29,615 bases of DNA from DASSKA01 sp035690905 (GTDB taxonomy: Bacteria > Actinomycetota > Actinomycetes > Propionibacteriales > Nocardioidaceae): positions 1 through 29,615 of the forward strand of contig DASSKA010000225.1 of assembly GCA_035690905.1 (NCBI GenBank), in the 5' to 3' direction. Every line of letters starts with the position of its first letter. The stretch's first letter is position 1. Below the pieces are notes generated by a model. The model was not told where the DNA came from and ran no database searches. It was given only the letters and a program-made list of their open reading frames with translations. Positions 22,806 to 29,615 of the stretch are shown piece by piece. The position numbers and the translations under genes are program-made.

Positions 22806-23114
22806 CTAGGGCTTGGGCAGCTCGATGTCGCTCTGGTTGAGCTCCTCGACGTTGACGTCCTTGAAGGTGAGCACCTTGACGTTCTTGGCGAACCGGGCGG
22901 GACGGTACATGTCCCACACCCAGGCGTCGGTCATGGACACCTCGAAGAACACGTCGCCGGCCTCGGTGCGCGCCTTCACATCGACCTGGTTGCACAGGTA
23001 GAAGCGGCGGTCGGTCTCCACGACGTACTTGAAGATCCCCACCACGTCGCGGTACTCGCGGTAGAGGTGGAGCTCCATCTCGGTCTCGTACTTCTCGAGC
23101 TCCTCGGCGCTCAT
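22806..23114 (-). CDS. DUF2469 family protein
   Basis: A 102-residue acidic protein of the actinobacterial DUF2469 family, starting MSAEELEKYETEMELHLYRE and containing YVVETDRRFYLCNQV and FFEVSMTDAWVWDMYRP. The function is unknown, but the gene is almost always next to rnhB, as here, in actinobacteria. Its ATG overlaps the rnhB stop as ATGA (23114-23111), so it is translated with RNase HII. No signal peptide or catalytic motif is seen. Confidence 0.93.
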   Translation of the reverse strand: MSAEELEKYETEMELHLYREYRDVVGIFKYVVETDRRFYLCNQVDVKARTEAGDVFFEVSMTDAWVWDMYRPARFAKNVKVLTFKDVNVEELNQSDIELPKP

Positions 23115-23872
23115 CGTGAAACCTCCATGGGCTCAGCCTCCAACCACTCGGGATGCTCCCCCGCATTCTCCCCCACGAGGCCCTCCTCCGTCGCCACGGA
23201 CGCACCGTGGTCGGGGACATCCTCGCCCAGCGCCCGCCGGACGTTGACGAAACGGCGCCGGTGGATCGGGCAGGGCCCGTGCTCGGTGAGCGCCGCGTTG
23301 TGCACCTCGGTGACGTACCCCTTGTGGGTGGCGAAGTCGTAGACCGGCCACCGCTCGTGCATCCCGGCCATGATCCGGTCCCTGGTCACCTTGGCGATCA
23401 CCGAGGCGGCTGAGATGCAGGCCGCCACCCGGTCGCCCTTCCACATCGCCAGCCCGGGCACGCCCAGGCCGTCGACGGGGAACCCGTCGGTGAGGACGTA
23501 CGACGGGCGGGGGTCGAGCATCGCGGTGCAGCGGCGCAGTGCTTCGAGGTTGGCCACGTGCATGCCGAGGCGGTCACACTCCTCGGGGTCGACGACCACC
23601 ACCGACCAGGCCAGCGCCCGGGACACCACCTGGGCGTAGCACCGGTCCCGCGCCTTCGCGGTCAGCAGCTTGGAGTCGGCGAGCCCGGGGACCTGGCCGC
23701 GCCTGCCCTCGGGCAGGATCACGGCGGCCGCGACCAGCGGGCCGGCGCACGCGCCCCGGCCGGCCTCGTCGACGCCGGCCACCGGGTCGAGGCCCACCCG
23801 GCGCAGCGCACGCTCGTAGCCGTAGAGGCCCGCGTCACGCCGGACGGTCAGTCCACGGGGCAGCTCGCTCAT
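23111..23872 (-). CDS. rnhB: ribonuclease HII
   Basis: A 253-residue enzyme that cuts RNA embedded in DNA, including single ribonucleotides. The catalytic DEAGRG is at 35-40, with a further acidic residue in VLTDGFPVDG and the conserved stretch KGDRVAACISAASVIAKVTRDR split over residues 145-166. The last 35 residues or so are an acidic extension that overlaps nothing and is not conserved in the fold. GGGA lies shortly before the ATG at 23872. It is 64 bases downstream of lepB and overlaps the DUF2469 gene. Confidence 0.95.
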   Translation of the reverse strand: MSELPRGLTVRRDAGLYGYERALRRVGLDPVAGVDEAGRGACAGPLVAAAVILPEGRRGQVPGLADSKLLTAKARDRCYAQVVSRALAWSVVVVDPEECDRLGMHVANLEALRRCTAMLDPRPSYVLTDGFPVDGLGVPGLAMWKGDRVAACISAASVIAKVTRDRIMAGMHERWPVYDFATHKGYVTEVHNAALTEHGPCPIHRRRFVNVRRALGEDVPDHGASVATEEGLVGENAGEHPEWLEAEPMEVSR

Positions 23873-23936
23873 CTCGGTCCCATTGTCACGCCGCCGGGCA
23901 ACCGGAAGACCTCGGGGTGCCGGACCGCGACCAGGG

Positions 23937-24686
23937 TCAGTGCGACGGAACCGTCGCGAAGTCGGCCGGGCTGTGCATCAGGGTGGCATGGTCCAGCGGC
24001 CACACGATCGCGAACACCTTGCCGACCACGTCCTTGACGGGCACCATGCCGCCTCCCGGGTCACCCAGGTGCACCCGCGAGTCCGCGGAGTTGGACCGGT
24101 TGTCGCCCATCACCCAGATGTAGCCCCTGGGCACGTGCACCTTGAAGTGGATCAGCGAGGGCGGCTCGTGACCCTTGACGTAGGACTGCTCGTTGAGCGG
24201 CACCCCGTCGACGAGGATGCGGCCCTGCTCGTCGCAGCACTTCACGGTGTCCCCGCCGACGCCGATCACCCGCTTCACCAGGTGGCCGCCGGTCGGGTAC
24301 AGCCCGAACAGCTCCAGCCCCTTGGCGAGGGGCCCGTTCGCCGGCCGCTCCTCGGAGGGGTCGAGCCAGCCACCGGGGTCGGAGAAGACCACCACGTCCC
24401 CGCGGTTCGGAGAGGCGCCGTTCCAGGTGGTGACCTTCTCTACGAGGATCCGGTCGTTGAGCCTCAGGGTGTTCTCCATCGACCCGGACGGGATGTAGAA
24501 GGCCTGCAGGAAGAACGCCTTGATGATGATCGCGAGGACCAGCGCGAGCACGAGGAGCAGGATCATCTCCTGCCAGAGCGGGAGCTGCTGCTTCTCGGTT
24601 CTCGCGCGCACGCGACCCCCTCTCCCCGGGAAGCCGGAACCGGTTTCTGCTTCGGGCTCCGGCCCGGCCTCCTCGCGGTTGGTCAC
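23937..24686 (-). CDS. lepB: signal peptidase I
   Basis: A 249-residue membrane-bound protease that releases Sec- and Tat-exported proteins. After a polar cytoplasmic tail of about 35 residues there is a single membrane helix (about 40-60). The catalytic serine is S69 in IPSGSM and the general-base lysine K138 in LVKRVIG, with the C-terminal box MGDNRSNSADSR. KCC in the outer domain may form or bridge disulfides, a feature seen in other actinobacterial LepB proteins. The start is GTG at 24686, 22 bases after the rplS stop, without a strong ribosome-binding site. Confidence 0.95.
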   Translation of the reverse strand: MTNREEAGPEPEAETGSGFPGRGGRVRARTEKQQLPLWQEMILLLVLALVLAIIIKAFFLQAFYIPSGSMENTLRLNDRILVEKVTTWNGASPNRGDVVVFSDPGGWLDPSEERPANGPLAKGLELFGLYPTGGHLVKRVIGVGGDTVKCCDEQGRILVDGVPLNEQSYVKGHEPPSLIHFKVHVPRGYIWVMGDNRSNSADSRVHLGDPGGGMVPVKDVVGKVFAIVWPLDHATLMHSPADFATVPSH

Positions 24687-24708
24687 CCAGTGAGCCTAAC
24701 GAACCAGC

Positions 24709-25071
24709 TCAGCTGGCCGGGGTCGCTTCCCGCTTCTCCTTGATCTTGGCGGCCTTGCCGCGCAGGTTCCGCAGGTAGTAGAGCTTCGCGCGTCGTACGT
24801 CGCCGCGGGTGACCACCTCGATGTGGTCGACGATGGGGGTGTGCAGCGGGAAGGTCCGCTCGACACCGACCCCGAAGGACACCTTGCGTACGGTGAAGGT
24901 GCGCCCGACCCCGGAGCCCTGGACCCGGATGCACACACCCTGGAAGACCTGGATCCGGGAGCGGTTGCCCTCGACCACCTTGACGTGCACCTTGAGGGTG
25001 TCACCGGCGCGGAACGCGGGGATGTCGTCGCGCTTGACGGACTCGGCCAGGGTGTCGATGACGTTGGTCAT
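24709..25071 (-). CDS. rplS: 50S ribosomal protein L19
   Basis: A 120-residue protein at the subunit interface. Characteristic stretches are FRAGDTLKVHVKVVEGNRSRIQ, FQGVCIRVQGSG, FTVRKVSFGVGVERTFPLH and LYYLRNLRGKAAKIKE. The ATG at 25071 is chosen because GGAGA lies 4 bases upstream and the family N-terminus MTNVIDTL starts here; the frame stays open 11 codons further. It heads the rplS-lepB-rnhB string. A 190-base leader with three mutually complementary segments precedes it. Confidence 0.97.
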   Translation of the reverse strand: MTNVIDTLAESVKRDDIPAFRAGDTLKVHVKVVEGNRSRIQVFQGVCIRVQGSGVGRTFTVRKVSFGVGVERTFPLHTPIVDHIEVVTRGDVRRAKLYYLRNLRGKAAKIKEKREATPAS

Positions 25072-25087
25072 GGTGTCTCCTCGTCGG

Positions 25088-25237
25088 TGCCACAGGTCAC
25101 CCACGGAAATCGCCGGATGAGTACGGGTTCGGGTGGTGCGTCGTGCGGAGCTCCCCCTGTGGCAGGTGGACCGCCGACTTCCGGCCTCGTAGCCGGGTGG
25201 TCGCGACGCGCAGAACCGAGGGCCAAGTTTGCCACAG
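25088..25237 (-). promoter_or_regulatory. rplS leader with alternative pairing arms
   Basis: In transcript order three segments occur: CTGTGGCA (25237-25230), TGCCACAGG (25164-25156) and CCTGTGGCA (25096-25088). The middle one is complementary to both others, 8 bp with the first and 9 bp with the last, so the two pairings exclude each other. The last arm ends 7 bases before the rplS Shine-Dalgarno GGAGA. This is the architecture of a regulatory leader; no clear promoter was found, so it is unproven that the first arm is transcribed. Confidence 0.4.
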
Positions 25238-25262
25238 CGGCCTCGCGCGGACGAAATCGAGC

Positions 25263-25913
25263 CTAGGGGCGTGCAGCGCCGGGCTGCCCCACCCTGCCCT
25301 GGTGAACCTCGACGACCCGGTCGCAGCGCGACGCGATCTGGGGGTCGTGAGTGGCGATCACCACGGCGCCGCCGGCGGGATGCTTACGATGCAGCAACCG
25401 TTCGACGACCAGCTCGCGGTGTCCAGGGTCCTGCTCGGCGGTCGGTTCATCGGCCAGCAGCACCAGCGGACGTAGCGCCAGAACGCGCGCCACCGCGACC
25501 CGCTGCTGCTGGCCGCCGGACAGCTCCTCGACCAGGTGCCCGGCGAACGGGCCCAGCCCGACCATCTCGAGGGCCTCTTCGGCCTGCCGGACCGCATCTG
25601 CCGGCCTCTCCCCGGCGGCCCGGAGGGTGACCTGGATGTTCTCCGCCGCCGTCAGCAGCGGCAGGAGCCCGTAGCCCTGGAGCACCAACGCCACGTCACG
25701 CCCGACTGTGGTGCGCGGTCGTCCGTGCAGCCGGACCTCTCCGGAGTCGGCCCGCTGGATGCCGGCCAGCGCGGTGAGCAGGCTCGTCTTGCCGGAGCCG
25801 GAGGGCCCGACCACTGCGACCGTCTCCCCGGGCTCGACCCGGAAGGAGACGCCGGACAGGATCGTGCGGCCCGACCGTTCCAGGACCAGATTCTCGGCCT
25901 CGAGCAGGCTCAC
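25263..25913 (-). CDS. ABC transporter ATP-binding protein (second ATPase)
   Basis: A 216-residue ATPase of the MacB/LolD type. Walker A GPSGSGKT (36-43), signature LSGGQQQR (131-138), Walker B VLLADEP (151-157) and switch histidine in ATHD (H179) are all present. The D-loop reads AEQD rather than the common xxLD. The GTG at 25913 is chosen because GTGA overlaps the stop of the preceding ATPase gene; the open frame further upstream overlaps that gene. It is the last gene of the permease-ATPase-ATPase operon and ends near the rplS leader region on the same strand. Confidence 0.88.
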   Translation of the reverse strand: MSLLEAENLVLERSGRTILSGVSFRVEPGETVAVVGPSGSGKTSLLTALAGIQRADSGEVRLHGRPRTTVGRDVALVLQGYGLLPLLTAAENIQVTLRAAGERPADAVRQAEEALEMVGLGPFAGHLVEELSGGQQQRVAVARVLALRPLVLLADEPTAEQDPGHRELVVERLLHRKHPAGGAVVIATHDPQIASRCDRVVEVHQGRVGQPGAARP

Positions 25914-26776
25914 CCGTCCACCTCCTCGGTTCCGTCGGCCTCCTCGGCCACCGGGTGCAGCTCCACCACACCGTCGCGCCGGGCGACCCGGGCCAGCGCC
26001 CCGGGCGGCAGCAGGTCGAGCACCTCCGGAGGCAGGTGCACCCCACCGTCGCGCCCGACCACCACGAACTCCTGTCCGGCGCGGCCCTCCGCGCCGATCC
26101 GGCCGTCGCGAATGGTCACCGTCCGGTCCATGGCGGCGGCGACCGCCTCGTCGTGGGTGACCACCACGACCGTGGTGCCCAGGTCGACGCTGGCCACCTT
26201 CATCAGCTGCACCACGACCTTGGCGGTCTCCTCGTCGAGCTGGCTGGTCGGCTCGTCGGCGAGCAGCAGCTGCGGGTCGTTCGCGACCGCAACGGCCATG
26301 GCCAGCCGCTGCTGTTCGCCGCCGGAGAGCGCCCCGGCCCGGGAAGCCTCCAGCCCGCCGAGGCCGACCGACTCCAGCAGCGCGAGCGCCCGCTTCCGCT
26401 TGGCCGGCCACCGCCCGGGGGCCGACGACTGCGCGAACATCACGTTGTCCAGCGCCGTCCCGTAGGGCAGCACGTTGCGGCTGGGGTTCTGCATCAGCAC
26501 GCCGACCCGGCGGGCCCGCATCTCGGCCAGCGCGCCCTCGTCACGGTCGCCGAGGAGCTGCCCGGCGACGAACAGCTGTCCGGCGGTGGGCCGGATCAGC
26601 CCGGCCAGCAGCCAGAGCAGCGTGGACTTGCCCGAGCCGGAGGGGCCGAGCACGGCGAGGGTCTCCCCTCGTCTTACCTCCAGGTCCACGCCGCGCAGCG
26701 CGACCACCTCCGCGCCGGCCTCGCCGTAGACGTGCACGACGTTGTCGCAGCGGACCGCGAGCTCGGGGCCGTTCAC
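25910..26776 (-). CDS. ABC transporter ATP-binding protein with C-terminal extension
   Basis: A 288-residue ATPase. Walker A GPSGSGKS (44-51), a Q-loop in LMQNPSRNVLP, signature LSGGEQQR (150-157), Walker B LLLADEP (170-176) and H-loop VTHD (H208) are intact. About 60 residues after the ATPase core (GRAGQEFVVVGRDGGVHLPP onward) form an extra acidic C-terminal region that is not part of the minimal fold. The start is GTG at 26776, overlapping the permease stop as GTGA. MacB-like ATPases power mechanotransmission through FtsX-type permeases such as the adjacent one. Confidence 0.9.
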   Translation of the reverse strand: MNGPELAVRCDNVVHVYGEAGAEVVALRGVDLEVRRGETLAVLGPSGSGKSTLLWLLAGLIRPTAGQLFVAGQLLGDRDEGALAEMRARRVGVLMQNPSRNVLPYGTALDNVMFAQSSAPGRWPAKRKRALALLESVGLGGLEASRAGALSGGEQQRLAMAVAVANDPQLLLADEPTSQLDEETAKVVVQLMKVASVDLGTTVVVVTHDEAVAAAMDRTVTIRDGRIGAEGRAGQEFVVVGRDGGVHLPPEVLDLLPPGALARVARRDGVVELHPVAEEADGTEEVDG

Positions 26777-29615
26777 GCAGGGTCCTCACGCAGCTGCTCG
26801 GGGTGGGCGCCCGCGACGAGCGTGAAGGAGCTCACGACGCAGATGACCGCGATCGCGACCACGACCGCGGCGAGGGGGACGGCGAGGAGCAGCCAGTCCG
26901 GTCGGTACAGCAGCGGCGGCGCGGCCGGCGTCTGCACGAACTCGGGTACCGCAGGGACGGCCAGGTAGACCGCCAGCAGGCCCGCACCGACCCCGGCCAC
27001 CACGCCCAGCCCCAGGGTGACCGCCTGCTCGAGGAGCAGCCCGGTGCGCAGCGGCCGGCGAGGTGCGCCGGCCGCGCGCAGAGCGGCGATCTCGTAGCGA
27101 CGGCGCCGGCCGGACAGGTGCAGTCCGGCCACCGCGCCGAGCGCGGCCAGCAGGGCCGCGGCGCAGGCGTCGGCGAGGAACAGCAGGATGGCCAGTGCCG
27201 GCCCCTGCTCACCGAGCAGCCGGGCCGCATGCGCAGCGGTCTGTACGTCGAGCACCCGGACACCCGCCTGGCGAAGCCTGGCCGGGAACGTGGCCACGGC
27301 GCCCGGGGCCAGCCACACCTGCTGGGCCGAGGTCTGGCTGGTGTCGAAGGCCGCCCGCTGCGCGTAGGTGCGGTCGAGGACCACCGCATTCTCCGGGGCC
27401 CCGGGCACCGCAACGGTGGCCAGCGGCCGGATCGGTGTCGGCTGACCGTCCAGCCCCGCCACCCGGATCGGGTCGCCCGGCTGGTCGGCGACACTGCGGG
27501 TGACGATGGCCGGCAGCGGATGCGGCCAGGCGTAGGCAGCCCAGGACAGCGGCACCCCGACCGGGATGTCGAAGTGCAGCTGCAGCCCCTGCGCCGTCAT
27601 GGAGGCCGCCACCCTCCCGGGCGGAGCCGGCGGACCCGTGTAGGTCCAGCGTCCGTGGGACGACAGCCCTGCTTCGACCGGCTGCCAGCCGTCTTGGGTG
27701 TGCGTCTCGATGCGCGCGATGGTGGCGTGCCCCGCAGCAGGGGCCGTGGGGTCGATCGTGGTCAGCTCCAGGCCTCGCAACACGCAGGGGCAGCCGGTGA
27801 GCCGGGTCTGCAACGTGTCCGTGCCCGGACGGAGCAGGCCGACCGTCACCGGCGTCTCGGCCGTGGCCTGCGGCACCTTCAGGTCGGCCTGCAGCAGCAT
27901 GCCGCACGCCTTGCGGCAGCCCGGGGTGTGTGTCTGCACGCCCGCAAGGCTCACCCGGAGCCGATCGCCTTCGAGCAGGATCGGGTCCGGTGCGGGCGGG
28001 TCGAGCCGGGTCGCGAGCGCCGCAGGGTCGTGCCTCGCGAAGTCGCTGCGCCAGTAGACGATCTTCGCCCACCGGTCCGGGTCGACGGCGAGGGTCTGCC
28101 GGGCGGAGTTGGCGAGGTCGGTGTAGTCGTAGACCGCCATCGCCTTGGTCCCCGAGCGATCCAGCCGGTCCACGATCCTGGACAGGTCCCGGCCGGGGGG
28201 CGGAGCGACGTCCAGCACCGCCGCGGCGCCGGTGCTGGTCGCGGCCACGTCGGCGATGTTGGACCGGGTGACCGACCAGGCGGAGATCGAGAAGCAGGCG
28301 AGCGCGAACGAGGCCGCGAGCACGGTCAGGGTGCGCATTCCGGCCGGGCGGCGGGCCACCTGGCGTACGGCGAGGAAGCCGCCGATGTGGCCGTGCCGGC
28401 TGGTCGGCCGGAACAGTCGGCGGCACGCCCAGGGCAGCATCCGGGCCACCAGCACGGCGACGGCCAGCCCGACCAGGCCCGGGACGAGCAGCGCGAGCAC
28501 GTCCGTGGAGGCCGAGGAGAACGCCCCGGCAACGTACAGCTCGACCAGACCGGCGCCGGTGGCCACCAGCAGCCCGATGTCCAGCGCCCAGCCGCGGCGC
28601 AGCCCGCCCCGTCCGGTGCGCCGCCACTGCTCGACCACAGGCCGGGCGACGATCCGGCGAGCGGCGAGGGCGGCCGCCACCAGACCTCCGGAGACGGCGA
28701 CCGCGGCCGCGGCGATGGTCCACGGCCCCACGGTGACCGGAGTTCCGGGGCGCAGCACGCTGCCCGCCAGCGCGAGCGTGGCTACCCAGCCGAGGGCCAC
28801 CCCCGCTGGCAGTGCGAACAGCAGCAGGGTGACCGGCTCAGTCAGGCCGAACCGCAGCGTGCGCAGGCGGCTCAGTCCGCGCACCTTGGCGAGCGCGAGG
28901 TCCGGGCCGCGAAGTTCCGCGGCCTCGGTGATGACCAGGAACAAGAGCAACCACACCAGCGCGAGCAGTTGCGCGGTGATCAGTACTACGGGGACGAGCA
29001 GCTTGCTCCAGCTGGCGGTCGCGTCGTCCACGACCGTCTTGAGCCCGCTGAGCGGCGAGGCACCGTCGCTGCTCAACTGGGTGGAGATGTGGTCCACGCT
29101 GCTCTCGAGAGCGGGTGCTTGGTCCGGGGTGACCGCGTCCATGTGGAGCAGCAGGTCCACGATGCAGGTGCCCGGGGCCTCCGGGGGCAGGGCGTCGAAG
29201 GTCGCCCGCACGGTGAACAGCGCGTCCACCGGCTGGCCGCCCGGCACCGGGACGAAGAGTCCTTCCTGCGGGAAGTAGCCGCGGTTGAACCAGTAGCGGG
29301 ACTCCGGGGCGATCGGCTCGTAGATCCCGACCACCCGCATCCCCGGGATGTTCAGCCGGTCCCCGATCCCGATGTCGTCGAGCTTCGCCAGCGCCCTGCT
29401 GACCACGACGTCGCCGACCCGCCGCGGGCAGCGCCCCGTCACCATGCGCAGGTGGCTGCACAGGTACTCGCGCCACGCGAGGTGGGTGCTCTGGGAAGGG
29501 GTGGGAGCGTACTGCAGCTCCTGACCGAGCAGCGTGCGGTCGAAGAGCGCGGGCGTCGCCGAGGTCTTGCGGGCCTTCTCGGTGAGCTGGACCAGTGTCG
29601 GCATCTGGGAGAGCG
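26773..29615 (-). CDS. large FtsX/MacB-type ABC permease (partial, runs off the right edge)
   Basis: The frame is open to the window edge; 947 residues are visible, and the ATG at 29604 is probably internal since no N-terminal membrane helix precedes the ectodomain seen. A first extracytoplasmic domain (about residues 1-200, counted from that ATG) is followed by membrane helices near 205-230, 255-285, 290-315, 345-365, 370-395 and 425-445. A second ectodomain of over 300 residues contains CRKAC and GCPC cysteine pairs. Three helices follow near the C-terminus, with the FtsX-like RRRYEIAALRAAGAPRR between them. Such permeases move lipoproteins, peptides or antibiotics, or shape cell-wall hydrolysis; the substrate is unknown. 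It overlaps the first ATPase gene by GTGA. Confidence 0.87.
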   Translation of the reverse strand, partial: LSQMPTLVQLTEKARKTSATPALFDRTLLGQELQYAPTPSQSTHLAWREYLCSHLRMVTGRCPRRVGDVVVSRALAKLDDIGIGDRLNIPGMRVVGIYEPIAPESRYWFNRGYFPQEGLFVPVPGGQPVDALFTVRATFDALPPEAPGTCIVDLLLHMDAVTPDQAPALESSVDHISTQLSSDGASPLSGLKTVVDDATASWSKLLVPVVLITAQLLALVWLLLFLVITEAAELRGPDLALAKVRGLSRLRTLRFGLTEPVTLLLFALPAGVALGWVATLALAGSVLRPGTPVTVGPWTIAAAAVAVSGGLVAAALAARRIVARPVVEQWRRTGRGGLRRGWALDIGLLVATGAGLVELYVAGAFSSASTDVLALLVPGLVGLAVAVLVARMLPWACRRLFRPTSRHGHIGGFLAVRQVARRPAGMRTLTVLAASFALACFSISAWSVTRSNIADVAATSTGAAAVLDVAPPPGRDLSRIVDRLDRSGTKAMAVYDYTDLANSARQTLAVDPDRWAKIVYWRSDFARHDPAALATRLDPPAPDPILLEGDRLRVSLAGVQTHTPGCRKACGMLLQADLKVPQATAETPVTVGLLRPGTDTLQTRLTGCPCVLRGLELTTIDPTAPAAGHATIARIETHTQDGWQPVEAGLSSHGRWTYTGPPAPPGRVAASMTAQGLQLHFDIPVGVPLSWAAYAWPHPLPAIVTRSVADQPGDPIRVAGLDGQPTPIRPLATVAVPGAPENAVVLDRTYAQRAAFDTSQTSAQQVWLAPGAVATFPARLRQAGVRVLDVQTAAHAARLLGEQGPALAILLFLADACAAALLAALGAVAGLHLSGRRRRYEIAALRAAGAPRRPLRTGLLLEQAVTLGLGVVAGVGAGLLAVYLAVPAVPEFVQTPAAPPLLYRPDWLLLAVPLAAVVVAIAVICVVSSFTLVAGAHPEQLREDPA

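Noticed and set aside
23937..24686. Cys-Cys pair in the outer domain of signal peptidase I as a novelty
   Set aside because: I recall this as common among actinobacterial LepB proteins; catalytic residues and length are normal.

Overview
The window is chromosomal DNA of a very high-GC actinobacterium. The gene order rplS-lepB-rnhB-DUF2469-yraN-comM-dprA, then xerC-M23 peptidase, then rpsB-tsf-pyrH-frr-cdsA-rlmN is the classic actinobacterial translation/DNA-processing neighbourhood. The RIO-type kinase and long LOG-family protein at the left end fit a Nocardioides-like lineage (Propionibacteriales); that placement is inference from gene content and style, not from a search.

Layout, left to right. 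1-2254: start of a divergent exported protein (partial), then a RIO-type kinase and a LOG-family protein on the plus strand. 2256-8154: a minus-strand run, read rpsB, tsf, pyrH, frr, cdsA, a histidine phosphatase and rlmN, covering ribosome, UMP/phospholipid precursor and rRNA-modification functions. 8155-8557: non-coding divergent region with a candidate rpsB promoter and leader. 8558-11487: M23-type envelope peptidase (+), xerC (-) and ornithine aminotransferase (+). 11500-19466: an accessory block on the minus strand, read as a secreted lipoprotein, a composite palindromic operator-like site, a possible 24-codon leader ORF, a divergent RND permease, a tiny adaptor-like lipoprotein and a canonical heavy-metal-type (CusA/CzcA-like) RND permease. 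19580-25071: dprA, comM-like ATPase, yraN, DUF2469, rnhB, lepB and rplS, all minus. 25263-29615: an ABC export system with two ATPases and a large FtsX/MacB-type permease that runs off the right edge.

Genes are packed tightly. Many neighbours overlap by four bases (ATGA or GTGA), indicating translational coupling, and three convergent pairs are separated by only 1, 6 and 12 bases. The most unusual system is the tripartite-like RND operon (about 11.5-18.4 kb). A Gram-positive cell has no outer membrane, yet the operon carries two unequal RND subunits and an adaptor reduced to roughly its membrane-proximal part. Upstream is an array of TTCTC/TCTCAGG elements arranged with a perfect dyad. No tRNA, rRNA, CRISPR array, insertion sequence or phage gene was seen.
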